Part shown: positions 1-5,397 of the stretch, piece after piece
Numbering within the stretch: position 1 is the first letter of the stretch
How the letters are laid out: the number at the start of each line of letters is the position of its first letter
Source: a bacterium
GTDB lineage: Bacteria > Patescibacteriota > Minisyncoccia > UBA9983
Assembly: GCA_023244795.1 (NCBI GenBank)
Contig: JAHFLR010000008.1
Span: 16,998 to 26,134 of the forward strand
Length of the DNA stretch: 9,137 nucleotides
Direction: 5' to 3'
Program-made: the position numbers and the translations under genes
The notes under the pieces: model-generated
What the model was told of the DNA's origin: nothing
Databases searched by the model: none
Seen by the model: only the letters and a program-made list of their open reading frames with translations

Positions 1-204
1 GCCAATCCGAGGAGTACGGACCTCGGCCTCGGGGTTATGAATTTTTTTAAAATCTTCGGTTACGGGGTTATCTTCGGCGCTACGAGACTTCCTTTTCCAC
101 ATTCGGTACTTATAGAGGTAAAAAGTAAAAATGGGAGTTAGCGACATCGCCAGAAAAAAAGTAAAACTGGATAACCCAAAGACCTTTAGTACGTTTAAAT
201 TCAT
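1..204 (-). CDS. mraY: MraY-like phospho-N-acetylmuramoyl-pentapeptide transferase, N-terminal 68 residues (partial)
   Basis: The frame opens with ATG at 204 and stays open to the left edge, giving 68 residues. Residues about 7-33 form one hydrophobic helix that is followed by a basic KYRMWKRK stretch. Then comes a loop with His56 and TPRIG (64-68), which matches the MraY pattern of a first membrane helix, a cytoplasmic loop with a histidine and then TPTMGG. MraY transfers phospho-MurNAc-pentapeptide from UDP to undecaprenyl phosphate, making lipid I at the inner face of the membrane. The ATG overlaps the TGA of the upstream carboxypeptidase gene (ATGA), so translation is probably coupled. 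The genes also share a pathway, which supports the call. The catalytic aspartates lie outside the window, so another member of the glycosyltransferase-4/WecA-like superfamily remains possible. Confidence 0.75.
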   Translation of the reverse strand, partial: MNLNVLKVFGLSSFTFFLAMSLTPIFTFYLYKYRMWKRKSRSAEDNPVTEDFKKIHNPEAEVRTPRIG

Positions 205-1043
205 GGTTGCAAATATTTTGTTATCGCACCTATTAATTTTTCGACATCGTCAAAACGACCACGCTCGGAAGACCCTAAAACCACAATAGCAAACATATGT
301 TGGGTATCGCCAAAAAGTAACGCCAAATTACCTCCCGCCAAATTGGTTAATCCGGTTTTCCCCGCCATAATATTGGGGAATTTTTTGACCAGTTCATCTT
401 TGTTAATAATTGTTTTACCGTCTACGTCTACTTCGTAATTTTTAGTAATACCAAACACATCGGGGTATTTTTGATATCCGTAAACCAGCAGTTTTGCCAC
501 CTCCTCAGCCGATCCGTAAGCGCCAGCAGAGGAATTAGAGAGATCTAGCCCGGTAGGATTGGAAAAAATAGTCTTATCCAAACCCAGCTCCCCGGCTTTT
601 TTGTTCATTTGGCCGACAAAACTTATAGCACCACTTGTTTCTATTGTTTGGGCTATAGTTGAGGCTGCTTCGTTGTTCGATTCTACCAGCATGGCGGTCA
701 TCAATCCCCCCAGTTTTTCTTTTTGGAAGCCCTTATTGCCCTCGTCAAAATTTTCTTTGGCCACAATGGCGGTCATTATTTTAGTGATACTAGCCAGCGG
801 AAGTTGCTCTTTTGAATTTCTGTCAAAAATAACTTTGTCTCTGGAGACGTCCCAAACATAGCCGCTCTTAGCCTCAATGGAAAGATCCTCAAAAAAAACT
901 TGAGCCTTCTCCTGCTCCCGCAGCGCCAGCGTATTTGCGGCATCCTTATTTGAGTCGGCCCCTCCTTTATTTTGGTAAATGAGAAAAGCCGAAACAATAA
1001 CGACTAAAAAAATTATTATGTCTCTACGGGTTTCCTGGTTCAT
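201..1043 (-). CDS. D-alanyl-D-alanine carboxypeptidase (peptidase S11, DacA-like)
   Basis: This 280-residue penicillin-binding-type serine peptidase should trim the terminal D-Ala from peptidoglycan stem peptides outside the membrane. All three active-site motifs are present: SITK (Ser85-Lys88), SNN (122-124) and KTG (229-231, within AGKTGLT). Residues 8-23 form a single hydrophobic helix with no obvious cleavage site, so an N-terminal membrane anchor is likely. The chain ends about 50 residues after KTG. It therefore lacks the C-terminal beta domain and amphipathic anchor helix of E. coli DacA (about 400 residues). The stretch between SxxK and SxN is also short. The start ATG lies inside the last codons of scpB (20-nt overlap) and the stop overlaps the mraY-like start. 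No Shine-Dalgarno is seen; the start is preceded by an A-rich run. Whether it acts as a carboxypeptidase or an endopeptidase cannot be told. Confidence 0.9.
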   Translation of the reverse strand: MNQETRRDIIIFLVVIVSAFLIYQNKGGADSNKDAANTLALREQEKAQVFFEDLSIEAKSGYVWDVSRDKVIFDRNSKEQLPLASITKIMTAIVAKENFDEGNKGFQKEKLGGLMTAMLVESNNEAASTIAQTIETSGAISFVGQMNKKAGELGLDKTIFSNPTGLDLSNSSAGAYGSAEEVAKLLVYGYQKYPDVFGITKNYEVDVDGKTIINKDELVKKFPNIMAGKTGLTNLAGGNLALLFGDTQHMFAIVVLGSSERGRFDDVEKLIGAITKYLQP

Positions 1044-1608
1044 TTTCTTCTGTTTTAATTTCCTGCGCTTTTTCTTGCTCGCTTATAAAAGTCTCCATCT
1101 TTTCGTTAAAAGAGTTGAAGTCTGGCAGGTCCTTCAGTTTGCCTATGCCTAAATATTGGAAAAGTTGCATTGACGGCTTATAAATATAAGAGCGGCTGTC
1201 TTTGGGGTCTGTAATCCTCTCCACCAGCCCTCTGATTATTAGATTTCTCAAAGTGTAAGCGGAATTTACGCCACGAATGTAGTCTATGCCGGATCTTTTA
1301 ATGGGCCCCTTGTAAACAATAATTGCCAACACCTCCAAGGAAGACCTGGTTAAGTCGGCATTAAACTCCCGCTTTATTAGCTCGTTGGTGTATTTGGATG
1401 ATTCGGGTGAAGTAGCCAACATCACGGTGTGCTCCTTCCTTATTAGGCGGACGCCTCTTTCCATAAGAGCATGTTCTAGCTCCAGTAGGCCCTGTTCCAC
1501 CTCCTCTCTGGTGGAATCCAAAATTTTAACCAGCTCCTCAATGCTAACCGGCTCGCCTTTTAAAAATAAGATCGCCTCTATGTTATTGTTTAATTCCTTC
1601 GTGCTCAT
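1024..1608 (-). CDS. scpB: Segregation and condensation protein B (ScpB)
   Basis: This 194-residue protein is the kite subunit that pairs with ScpA and SMC in chromosome condensation and segregation. The N-terminal winged helix (about 1-80) begins with IEAILFLKGEPVS, a typical ScpB opening. The second winged helix (about 85-150) contains LEVLAIIVYKGPIKRSGID and RGVNSAYTLRNLIIRGLVE, matching the family's most conserved stretch. The end of the core, QYLGIGKLKDLP (151-162), is also typical. The tail after about 170 is acidic and probably disordered. The start ATG at 1608 lies inside scpA (26-nt overlap) and the end overlaps the carboxypeptidase start by 20 nt, which indicates one polycistronic message with coupled translation. 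SMC itself is not in this window. Confidence 0.93.
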   Translation of the reverse strand: MSTKELNNNIEAILFLKGEPVSIEELVKILDSTREEVEQGLLELEHALMERGVRLIRKEHTVMLATSPESSKYTNELIKREFNADLTRSSLEVLAIIVYKGPIKRSGIDYIRGVNSAYTLRNLIIRGLVERITDPKDSRSYIYKPSMQLFQYLGIGKLKDLPDFNSFNEKMETFISEQEKAQEIKTEENEPGNP

Positions 1609-2314
1609 ATTTTTGCATGTTTATATTATCAAAAAGGCCATCTTGCCTAACAATTATTATTCCCTGCTTAACTAATTCTAGCATAGCCAAAAAGCTAACG
1701 ATGATTTCTGCTTTAACCTCTGCTGTTGGTTGGCCTGATTTGGCAAAATCATCAAAAGACATTCGTAAGCTGTTTTGGATTCTTTCCGTAAGCTCTAAAA
1801 TTTTCTCCTCTAGGCTGATAATTTTTTTAACCTCAACCTCGGGCAGTTTTTCTTTAGCTGGTAAGTTTTCCAGTGCGGCAGAGAGTACCTCGTGCAACTT
1901 TTGCACAGTTACGCCCTCGGGCTCTAAAAATTTAATCTCAAAACCCTTAAAGGCCTCTCTCTCAAACATTGGCGCGGCTCCTAACCTTTTTTGCAGACCC
2001 TGCGCCATCTCCCTAATTTGCTGGTAAACCTTTAATCTATCTTCCAGCTCAACGATACTTTTTTCTTCCTCCTTAGAAATTTGCAAAGAGGGCATTAGCG
2101 AATGCGATTTAATAAGCATCAGGGTGGAAGCCACTACCACAAAAGCGGCGACCTCCTCTAGGGGGAAACTCTCTAGCTTTTTAAGATGCTCCAAATATTG
2201 ATCGGCTATCTCGGCCAAACAGACCTCATTAATGGAAAGGTCCCTGCTCTCTATCAAACCCAAGAGCAAATCAAAGGGCCCCTCAAAATCCTTAATTTTT
2301 ACTGCATACGCCAT
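1583..2314 (-). CDS. scpA: Segregation and condensation protein A (ScpA kleisin)
   Basis: This 243-residue kleisin bridges the SMC heads and binds ScpB. The N-terminal domain carries the family signature FEGPFDLLLGLIE (10-22). It is followed by a conserved helix, FVVVASTLMLIKSHSLMP (58-75), that contacts the SMC neck. The middle (about 80-165) is charged linker and ScpB-binding region. The C-terminal winged helix (about 195-235), with EIIVSFLAMLELVKQGII, binds the SMC head. Length is normal for the family. It is the first gene of the scpA-scpB-carboxypeptidase-mraY chain. A good -10 box (TATAAT) lies only 12 nt upstream of the ATG, so the message would have an extremely short leader and no Shine-Dalgarno. 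Confidence 0.93.
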   Translation of the reverse strand: MAYAVKIKDFEGPFDLLLGLIESRDLSINEVCLAEIADQYLEHLKKLESFPLEEVAAFVVVASTLMLIKSHSLMPSLQISKEEEKSIVELEDRLKVYQQIREMAQGLQKRLGAAPMFEREAFKGFEIKFLEPEGVTVQKLHEVLSAALENLPAKEKLPEVEVKKIISLEEKILELTERIQNSLRMSFDDFAKSGQPTAEVKAEIIVSFLAMLELVKQGIIIVRQDGLFDNINMQKYEHEGIKQ

Positions 2315-2326
2315 AAATACCCTAAA

Positions 2327-2355
2327 ATTATAGATTATTATGGCTATTTTGCAAA
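2327..2355 (-). promoter_or_regulatory. Probable promoter of the scpA-scpB-carboxypeptidase-mraY operon
   Basis: On the minus strand, TTTGCA (2355-2350) and TATAAT (2332-2327) are separated by 17 nt. The -10 is perfect and the -35 matches 4 of 6 positions. The predicted transcription start is about 6 nt before the scpA ATG. The promoter fills nearly all of the gap after the sod stop codon (2359), so scpA may also receive read-through from sod. Confidence 0.55.
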
Positions 2356-2358
2356 GTT

Positions 2359-2943
2359 TTACCGAACTTTTTTATATCTCTCCTCCGATGTTTCCCACTT
2401 GAGATTTTTAAAAAACGCTTCCACGTAATCTTTCTTCTGGCTCGGGAGATAATCTAACAAAAACGCATGCTCCCACATATCCAAAACTATTATCGGTGTT
2501 AGCCCCGCCAAGTGCCCATCTTCGTGGCTGTTTACCCAAACGTTAAAAAACTTCTTCTCTTGCCCGTCGTAATATAAGCTAACCCAGCCGATGCCACGCA
2601 TTAAGGCAGTTTGTTTAAAATCTTTTAGCCAATTTTCAAAACTGCCGAATTGTGCGGCTAGCGCCTTCATCATCTCGCTGCCATTGGCCGCGGCGCCACT
2701 GCCGCCCAGTTGCTCAAAATAATATTCGTGCAAGCGCATGCCATTAAACTCAAAACCTTGCCTGCGTTTTAGCTCGGCTAGAATTATGGCATTTTCTTCC
2801 GCGTTGTCTGTTAGAGACGCGATTTTTTCTTCCAGAGCGTTTAGATTTTTAATATAACCGGCATAAAGTTTAAGGTGCTCGGAGATTTGATTTTCCGAAA
2901 GGCCTTCCATGGTTGGCAACCCAAACGTTTTTTCTTTGTACAT
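2359..2943 (-). CDS. Iron/manganese superoxide dismutase with atypical second-sphere residues
   Basis: This 194-residue cytoplasmic enzyme should convert superoxide to hydrogen peroxide and oxygen. The metal ligands can be placed as His23 (SEHLKLY), His72 (RLHEYYFEQL), Asp155 and His159 (LDMWEHAF). The GxGW core motif appears as RGIGW (116-120). Two features are unusual. The first-ligand helix reads HLKLYAGY where classical enzymes have HYGKHHxxY, so it is one residue shorter and lacks the two following histidines. Also, counting back from Asp155, His140 (VNSHED) falls exactly where classical Mn enzymes carry the water-binding Gln of the NQD motif. Published work on SodFM subfamilies (SodFM3/4), as I recall it, describes such His-type enzymes in Candidate Phyla Radiation bacteria. 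Metal preference (Fe, Mn or both) cannot be fixed from sequence. Confidence 0.9.
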   Translation of the reverse strand: MYKEKTFGLPTMEGLSENQISEHLKLYAGYIKNLNALEEKIASLTDNAEENAIILAELKRRQGFEFNGMRLHEYYFEQLGGSGAAANGSEMMKALAAQFGSFENWLKDFKQTALMRGIGWVSLYYDGQEKKFFNVWVNSHEDGHLAGLTPIIVLDMWEHAFLLDYLPSQKKDYVEAFFKNLKWETSEERYKKVR

Positions 2944-2975
2944 TGTTAAATTTAATTAATTACTAATTGCTACTA

Positions 2976-3005
2976 ATTATAGCATATCTGCTTTGGTGCT
3001 TATAA
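2976..3005 (-). promoter_or_regulatory. Probable sod promoter with extended -10
   Basis: On the minus strand, TGCTATAAT (an extended -10 with TATAAT at 2981-2976) is preceded at an 18-nt spacing by TTATAA (3005-3000), a 4-of-6 match to the -35 consensus. The predicted leader is about 26 nt, the longest among the genes here. The promoter diverges from that of the RNA locus. Confidence 0.55.
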
Positions 3006-3052
3006 ACGGGATGCCTGGTCATGCCTATTGACAAAACCCACCGATATGCTAT
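2979..3052. repeat. 10-bp inverted repeat covering both divergent -10 regions
   Basis: ATAGCATATC at 2979-2988 is the exact reverse complement of GATATGCTAT at 3043-3052. Each arm overlaps the -10 region of one of the two divergent promoters (sod leftward, RNA locus rightward). It may be a shared operator or simply two similar extended -10 sequences (TGCTAT). Confidence 0.4.
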
Positions 3053-3055
3053 GCT
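3028..3055 (+). promoter_or_regulatory. Strong sigma-70-type promoter of the structured RNA
   Basis: A perfect TTGACA (3028-3033) is followed after 16 nt by TATGCT (3050-3055), which is preceded by TGC (extended -10). The predicted start is near 3062. This is the closest match to the full consensus in the window and suits a highly expressed stable RNA. Confidence 0.7.
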
Positions 3056-3089
3056 GCCAGTTAGACAACCAAGAAGGGAGGATGCCAAG

Positions 3090-3230
3090 ATGCTGAGGAT
3101 GGTCAAGATGTTGATCGTCCCGCCGATGCTCGTATCGCCTGTGGCGGAGCGTAAGCTCACCCCGCGGGCGACCGGCCATCAGCACCGGCACAAGATTCCC
3201 CATCGCGGCACAGGGCTCGAGACCCTGTAA
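3090..3230 (+). other. Possible 46-codon ORF inside the RNA locus (doubtful)
   Basis: ATG at 3090 stands 8 nt after GGGAGG (3076-3081), the strongest Shine-Dalgarno-like context beside any ATG long enough to matter here. The product would start MLRMVKMLIVPPMLVSP and continue as a basic, Arg/His-rich tail ending at TAA 3230. The short hydrophobic start followed by a basic tail resembles no family I know. The frame overlaps three hairpins of the RNA, and Arg/Pro/His-rich composition is what random GC-rich sequence gives. I think chance is more likely than a gene, but a small protein or a dual-function RNA is not excluded. Confidence 0.15.
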
Positions 3231-3496
3231 GCCGTCAACACCATGGAGGGGCCGGTTAGTATCGGCCCAAACCCGAGGATTCGGCAGAGTTCTCCGACGC
3301 GCCCACGCCGTGGGCCAGAGAAGCGCCGCAGAACGTGCGATGTCGTCTGTCCACCAGCCGAGGATAGAACATCGTAGGTTGCCGGAACCATCGTCGCCGC
3401 CCCAGGCTATTACAGATCGGGCTTCGCGACATCGCGGGTTCGCCCGGCCAATTTCTGGCCGGCCCCTCCGTCTAGTTCCTTCGTGCAACAGAAAGG

Positions 3497-3515
3497 AGGC
3501 ATCCCATGGATGCCT
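3497..3515 (+). other. Perfect 8-bp hairpin beside the terminator of the RNA locus
   Basis: AGGCATCC (3497-3504) and GGATGCCT (3508-3515) form 8 pairs around the loop CAT. The left arm can alternatively pair with GGATGCC at 3080-3086 near the 5' end, so the two structures exclude each other. Confidence 0.6.
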
Positions 3516-3518
3516 AGA

Positions 3519-3546
3519 GCCCCCGCTACTACGGGGGCATTTTTTT
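3519..3546 (+). terminator. Intrinsic terminator of the structured RNA
   Basis: GCCCCCG (3519-3525) and CGGGGGC (3532-3538) form a 7-bp all-GC stem with a CTACTA loop. After one A it is followed by seven T (3540-3546). It is oriented for plus-strand transcription and marks the RNA 3' end at about 3546. Confidence 0.9.
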
Positions 3547-3589
3547 ATTTAAATTATTTTTCTTTTTTATTTTTAAAATTTTTCAAGAA

Positions 3590-3622
3590 TCCCTAACTTT
3601 TGCTATCGCGTAGAGTTAGGGA
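3590..3622 (-). terminator. Inverted repeat downstream of aspS, possible 3'-end hairpin
   Basis: TCCCTAAC (3590-3597) and GTTAGGGA (3615-3622) form an 8-bp stem with a 17-nt loop, 23 bp beyond the aspS stop. On the minus strand it is followed by TTCTTG and then an A-rich stretch, not a clean T run. It is therefore a weak terminator candidate or an mRNA 3'-stabilising hairpin. The surrounding 3547-3644 is very AT-rich and shows nothing else. Confidence 0.35.
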
Positions 3623-3644
3623 CAAAGATAACAAGTGACAGATT

Positions 3645-5045
3645 TTATTTGGAGTTCTTTTTGATCTCAATCCCCAACTCTTTTAGTTGAGCACTGCTTA
3701 TTTCGCTCGGCGCTTCCATCATAAAATCTCTGCCGTCTCCTGTTTTGGGGAAGGCAATCACCTCTCTAATATTTGGTTCGTTTTGTAAAATAGAAACTAA
3801 CCTATCCAAACCCCAAGCAATACCTCCGTGCGGCGGTATGCCATAAGAAAAAGCCTCCAGCATGTGCCCAAAGTTGTTGGTAATTGATTCTTCGTTAAAG
3901 CCCATTATCTCAAAAACTTTTTTGAGCGCTTCCGGTTTGTGGTTCCTAATACTGCCTCCGCCTATCTCAAATCCGTTTAGAGCAATGTCGTATTGCGCGG
4001 CTAAAATATTTGCAATATCGTCTTTGGCCATTAATTTTTCCATATGCTCCGGTTTGGGCGCAGAGAACGGGTTATGAGTAAACGTCCATTTGCCTTCGTC
4101 TGTTTTCTCAAAAAATGGAAAGTCTATAACCCAACAAAAAGCCAGGAGGTTTTTGTCGTCTTTGTTTTCTCTTAAATCCGGTCGATCGGTGCCATACTTC
4201 TCCATTGCCTCCTTGTAGGTAACTCGGAGGAAGGGTATTTGCTGGATTTTTTTCTCCGGCATCAAGGTTTGTATGAGGTTAATAAGCAATGCCTCGTTTA
4301 ACGCAATAACATCTTCTTCTTTAACAAAACTCATCTCTAAATCTAGCTGTGTAAACTCCGGCTGCCTGTCGCCTCTCGTGTCCTCGTCTCTAAAACATCT
4401 GGCGATTTGAAAGTATTTCTCAAACCCGGAGGCCATTAATAGTTGTTTGTATTGCTGAGGAGATTGCGGGAGCGCGTAAAACTTGCCGTTGTGTAGCCTG
4501 GAGGGCACTACGTAATCTCTTGCTCCCTCCGGAGTAGATTTGGTTAAGATTGGAGTTTCTATCTCTAAAAATCCTCGCTCGTCTAGGTAATCTCTAATAA
4601 ATTTTATAACCTTATGACGGTTAACTATATTTTTATTTAACCTCGCCCGCCTTAAATCTACATAACGATATTTTAACCGCACATCATCGCCCACCTCATA
4701 CCCATCGGCAGAAATATCAAACGGCGGGGTATTTGCCTCATTTAAAATATTTATTTTTTTAGCTTCTACTTCTATGGCGCCCTGCGGATCCTCGGCATTG
4801 ACCATGCTCTCTGGTCTCTTTTTGACCTCGCCCTCTATCTCCAGCACCCACTCGGAACGAATGGCTTTAATTGCTTCGCCGTTTTCCAGCGCTTTGGGGA
4901 TGATAACTACCTGGAGCTTGCCGCTCATATCTCGCAAATCAATAAAAATAAGCTTGCCGTGGTCTCGGCGCACATCAACCCAGCCGTTTAGTAAAACGGT
5001 TTCCCCCACTTTTTCGTTTAAATCTTTGATTAAAATCCTTTCCAT
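3645..5045 (-). CDS. aspS: Aspartate-tRNA ligase, compact form without the bacterial GAD insertion
   Basis: This class II synthetase charges tRNA-Asp in the cytoplasm. The OB-fold anticodon domain occupies about 1-105 (LNGWVDVRRDHGKLIFIDLRD, 19-39). Catalytic motif 1 lies around 157-181, QSPQQYKQ is at 194-201, motif 2 is RCFRDEDTRGDRQPEFTQ (216-233) and motif 3 is GGIAWGLDRLVSIL (407-420). At 466 residues it is about 120 shorter than usual bacterial AspRS (about 590). The chain passes from YGTDRPDLR (284-292) almost directly to FCWVIDFPFFE (303-313), so the GAD insertion domain is absent. His29 aligns with His31 of Pseudomonas AspRS, where E. coli has Leu. That His is typical of non-discriminating enzymes that also make Asp-tRNA-Asn for GatCAB. 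This last point is inference. The gene is probably monocistronic, or follows the small upstream membrane gene after 47 bp. Confidence 0.96.
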   Translation of the reverse strand: MERILIKDLNEKVGETVLLNGWVDVRRDHGKLIFIDLRDMSGKLQVVIIPKALENGEAIKAIRSEWVLEIEGEVKKRPESMVNAEDPQGAIEVEAKKINILNEANTPPFDISADGYEVGDDVRLKYRYVDLRRARLNKNIVNRHKVIKFIRDYLDERGFLEIETPILTKSTPEGARDYVVPSRLHNGKFYALPQSPQQYKQLLMASGFEKYFQIARCFRDEDTRGDRQPEFTQLDLEMSFVKEEDVIALNEALLINLIQTLMPEKKIQQIPFLRVTYKEAMEKYGTDRPDLRENKDDKNLLAFCWVIDFPFFEKTDEGKWTFTHNPFSAPKPEHMEKLMAKDDIANILAAQYDIALNGFEIGGGSIRNHKPEALKKVFEIMGFNEESITNNFGHMLEAFSYGIPPHGGIAWGLDRLVSILQNEPNIREVIAFPKTGDGRDFMMEAPSEISSAQLKELGIEIKKNSK

Positions 5046-5052
5046 GATGGTA

Positions 5053-5058
5053 ATTATA
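5053..5058 (-). promoter_or_regulatory. -10 box immediately upstream of aspS
   Basis: A perfect TATAAT on the minus strand (5058-5053) ends only 7 nt before the aspS ATG. Transcription would start 1 nt before the start codon, giving an essentially leaderless mRNA. No convincing -35 is seen at 16-18 nt. Confidence 0.4.
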
Positions 5059-5092
5059 CTAACATAATGGCCGCTTTAGCTCAATTTAAGAG

Positions 5093-5359
5093 TTACTGGG
5101 CATTGTTTTTGCTATATATCATCCTCTGGATAGACAAGGCAAGCCAAAGGGTCCCGTTAAAAAAAGAAATAGCCGCAGACGAGTACAAACCTAAAGTCCA
5201 AAAAGCAATGGCGATGGCGTATAGCCCGGCGCATGTTGGTATGGAAGTAAGATATTTTATCGGTCCGGATTTCTCTTTAATGCCGTAGTAGACCTGAACG
5301 GTTAGCGATGTCGCAAAAAATATGTTTGCGATAGAAATAATGATATCTTGCCAGCTCAT
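5093..5359 (-). CDS. Small three-helix membrane protein, function unknown
   Basis: This 88-residue protein is almost entirely hydrophobic. It has three probable membrane helices at about 5-25, 38-56 and 59-80, joined by a short polar loop (YYGIKEKSGPIK, 24-35) and ending in a basic/polar tail (RMIYSKNNAQ). I do not recognise a family. The VQVYYGIKEKS turn faintly recalls half-transporters of the PQ-loop/SemiSWEET type, but the PQ motif is missing and I would not assign that function. The gene looks real because it has a good -10 box 10 nt before the ATG, ordinary codon use, and fills the space between aspS and a divergent promoter pair. It may be co-transcribed with aspS, whose start is 47 bp downstream. 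Confidence 0.7.
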   Translation of the reverse strand: MSWQDIIISIANIFFATSLTVQVYYGIKEKSGPIKYLTSIPTCAGLYAIAIAFWTLGLYSSAAISFFNGTLWLALSIQRMIYSKNNAQ

Positions 5360-5369
5360 AATGCGTATT

Positions 5370-5397
5370 ATTATACCAAAACTTTTTTGTTTTAACA
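5370..5397 (-). promoter_or_regulatory. Promoter of the small membrane protein gene (divergent)
   Basis: On the minus strand TATAAT (5375-5370) lies 16 nt from TGTTAA (5397-5392), a weak -35. The predicted leader is about 4 nt. The -35 is the same six bases used, on the other strand, by the sigma-factor promoter. Confidence 0.45.

Larger units (their letters stand above)
3062..3546 (+). ncRNA. Structured, GC-rich non-coding RNA of about 485 nt, family unrecognised
   Basis: The unit runs from a near-consensus promoter to an intrinsic terminator. It is far richer in GC than its surroundings: I count 42 G or C in 3301-3360 against 7 in 3541-3600. Local hairpins include 3098-3119 (9 bp with two GU pairs, loop GATG), 3136-3146, 3147-3158 (GAGC-GTAA-GCTC, a GNRA loop), 3210-3228 (ACAGGG/CCCTGT), 3249-3268 (GGGCCG/CGGCCC), 3301-3315 (GCCCAC/GTGGGC), 3377-3389 (GGTT/AACC) and 3444-3462 (CCGGCCA/TGGCCGG). 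Longer-range pairings are GCGATGTCG 3337-3345 with CGACATCGC 3427-3435 (9 bp) and GGATGCC 3080-3086 with GGCATCC 3498-3504, which would close the molecule. Reading frames exist on both strands but give unconvincing proteins. I found no convincing tmRNA, RNase P or SRP RNA core. Function is unknown; a large stable or ribonucleoprotein RNA is the inference. Confidence 0.68.

Noticed and set aside
559..861. Plus-strand frame opposite the carboxypeptidase gene
   Set aside because: Antisense shadow of a gene with intact SxxK, SxN and KTG motifs.
3000..3488. 162-codon open frame on the minus strand across the RNA locus
   Set aside because: Its product is Arg/Trp/Pro-rich with no recognisable motif. 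It runs antisense to a promoter-terminator unit and exists because GC-rich sequence has few stops.
3482..3500. GTGCAACAGAAAG resembling the conserved GUGCAACAGA of RNase P RNA
   Set aside because: The other RNase P core elements (GAGGAAAGUCC before it, the CCGGCUUA segment after it) are missing, and the terminator follows within about 30 nt. ACAGATCGGGCTT at 3412-3424 is only a partial look-alike and in the wrong order.
3062..3546. tmRNA as the identity of the RNA
   Set aside because: No T-arm-like GTTCGA stem-loop joined to a CCA end and no acceptor pairing that fits; no plausible tag frame.
3310..3552. 80-codon plus-strand frame inside the RNA locus
   Set aside because: It runs through the terminator stem and T run and ends in HFFI encoded by them. 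No start context and no family resemblance.
5067..5288. Plus-strand frame opposite the small membrane protein gene
   Set aside because: No promoter or family. The minus-strand frame has a -10 box, uniform hydrophobic helices and a better start position.
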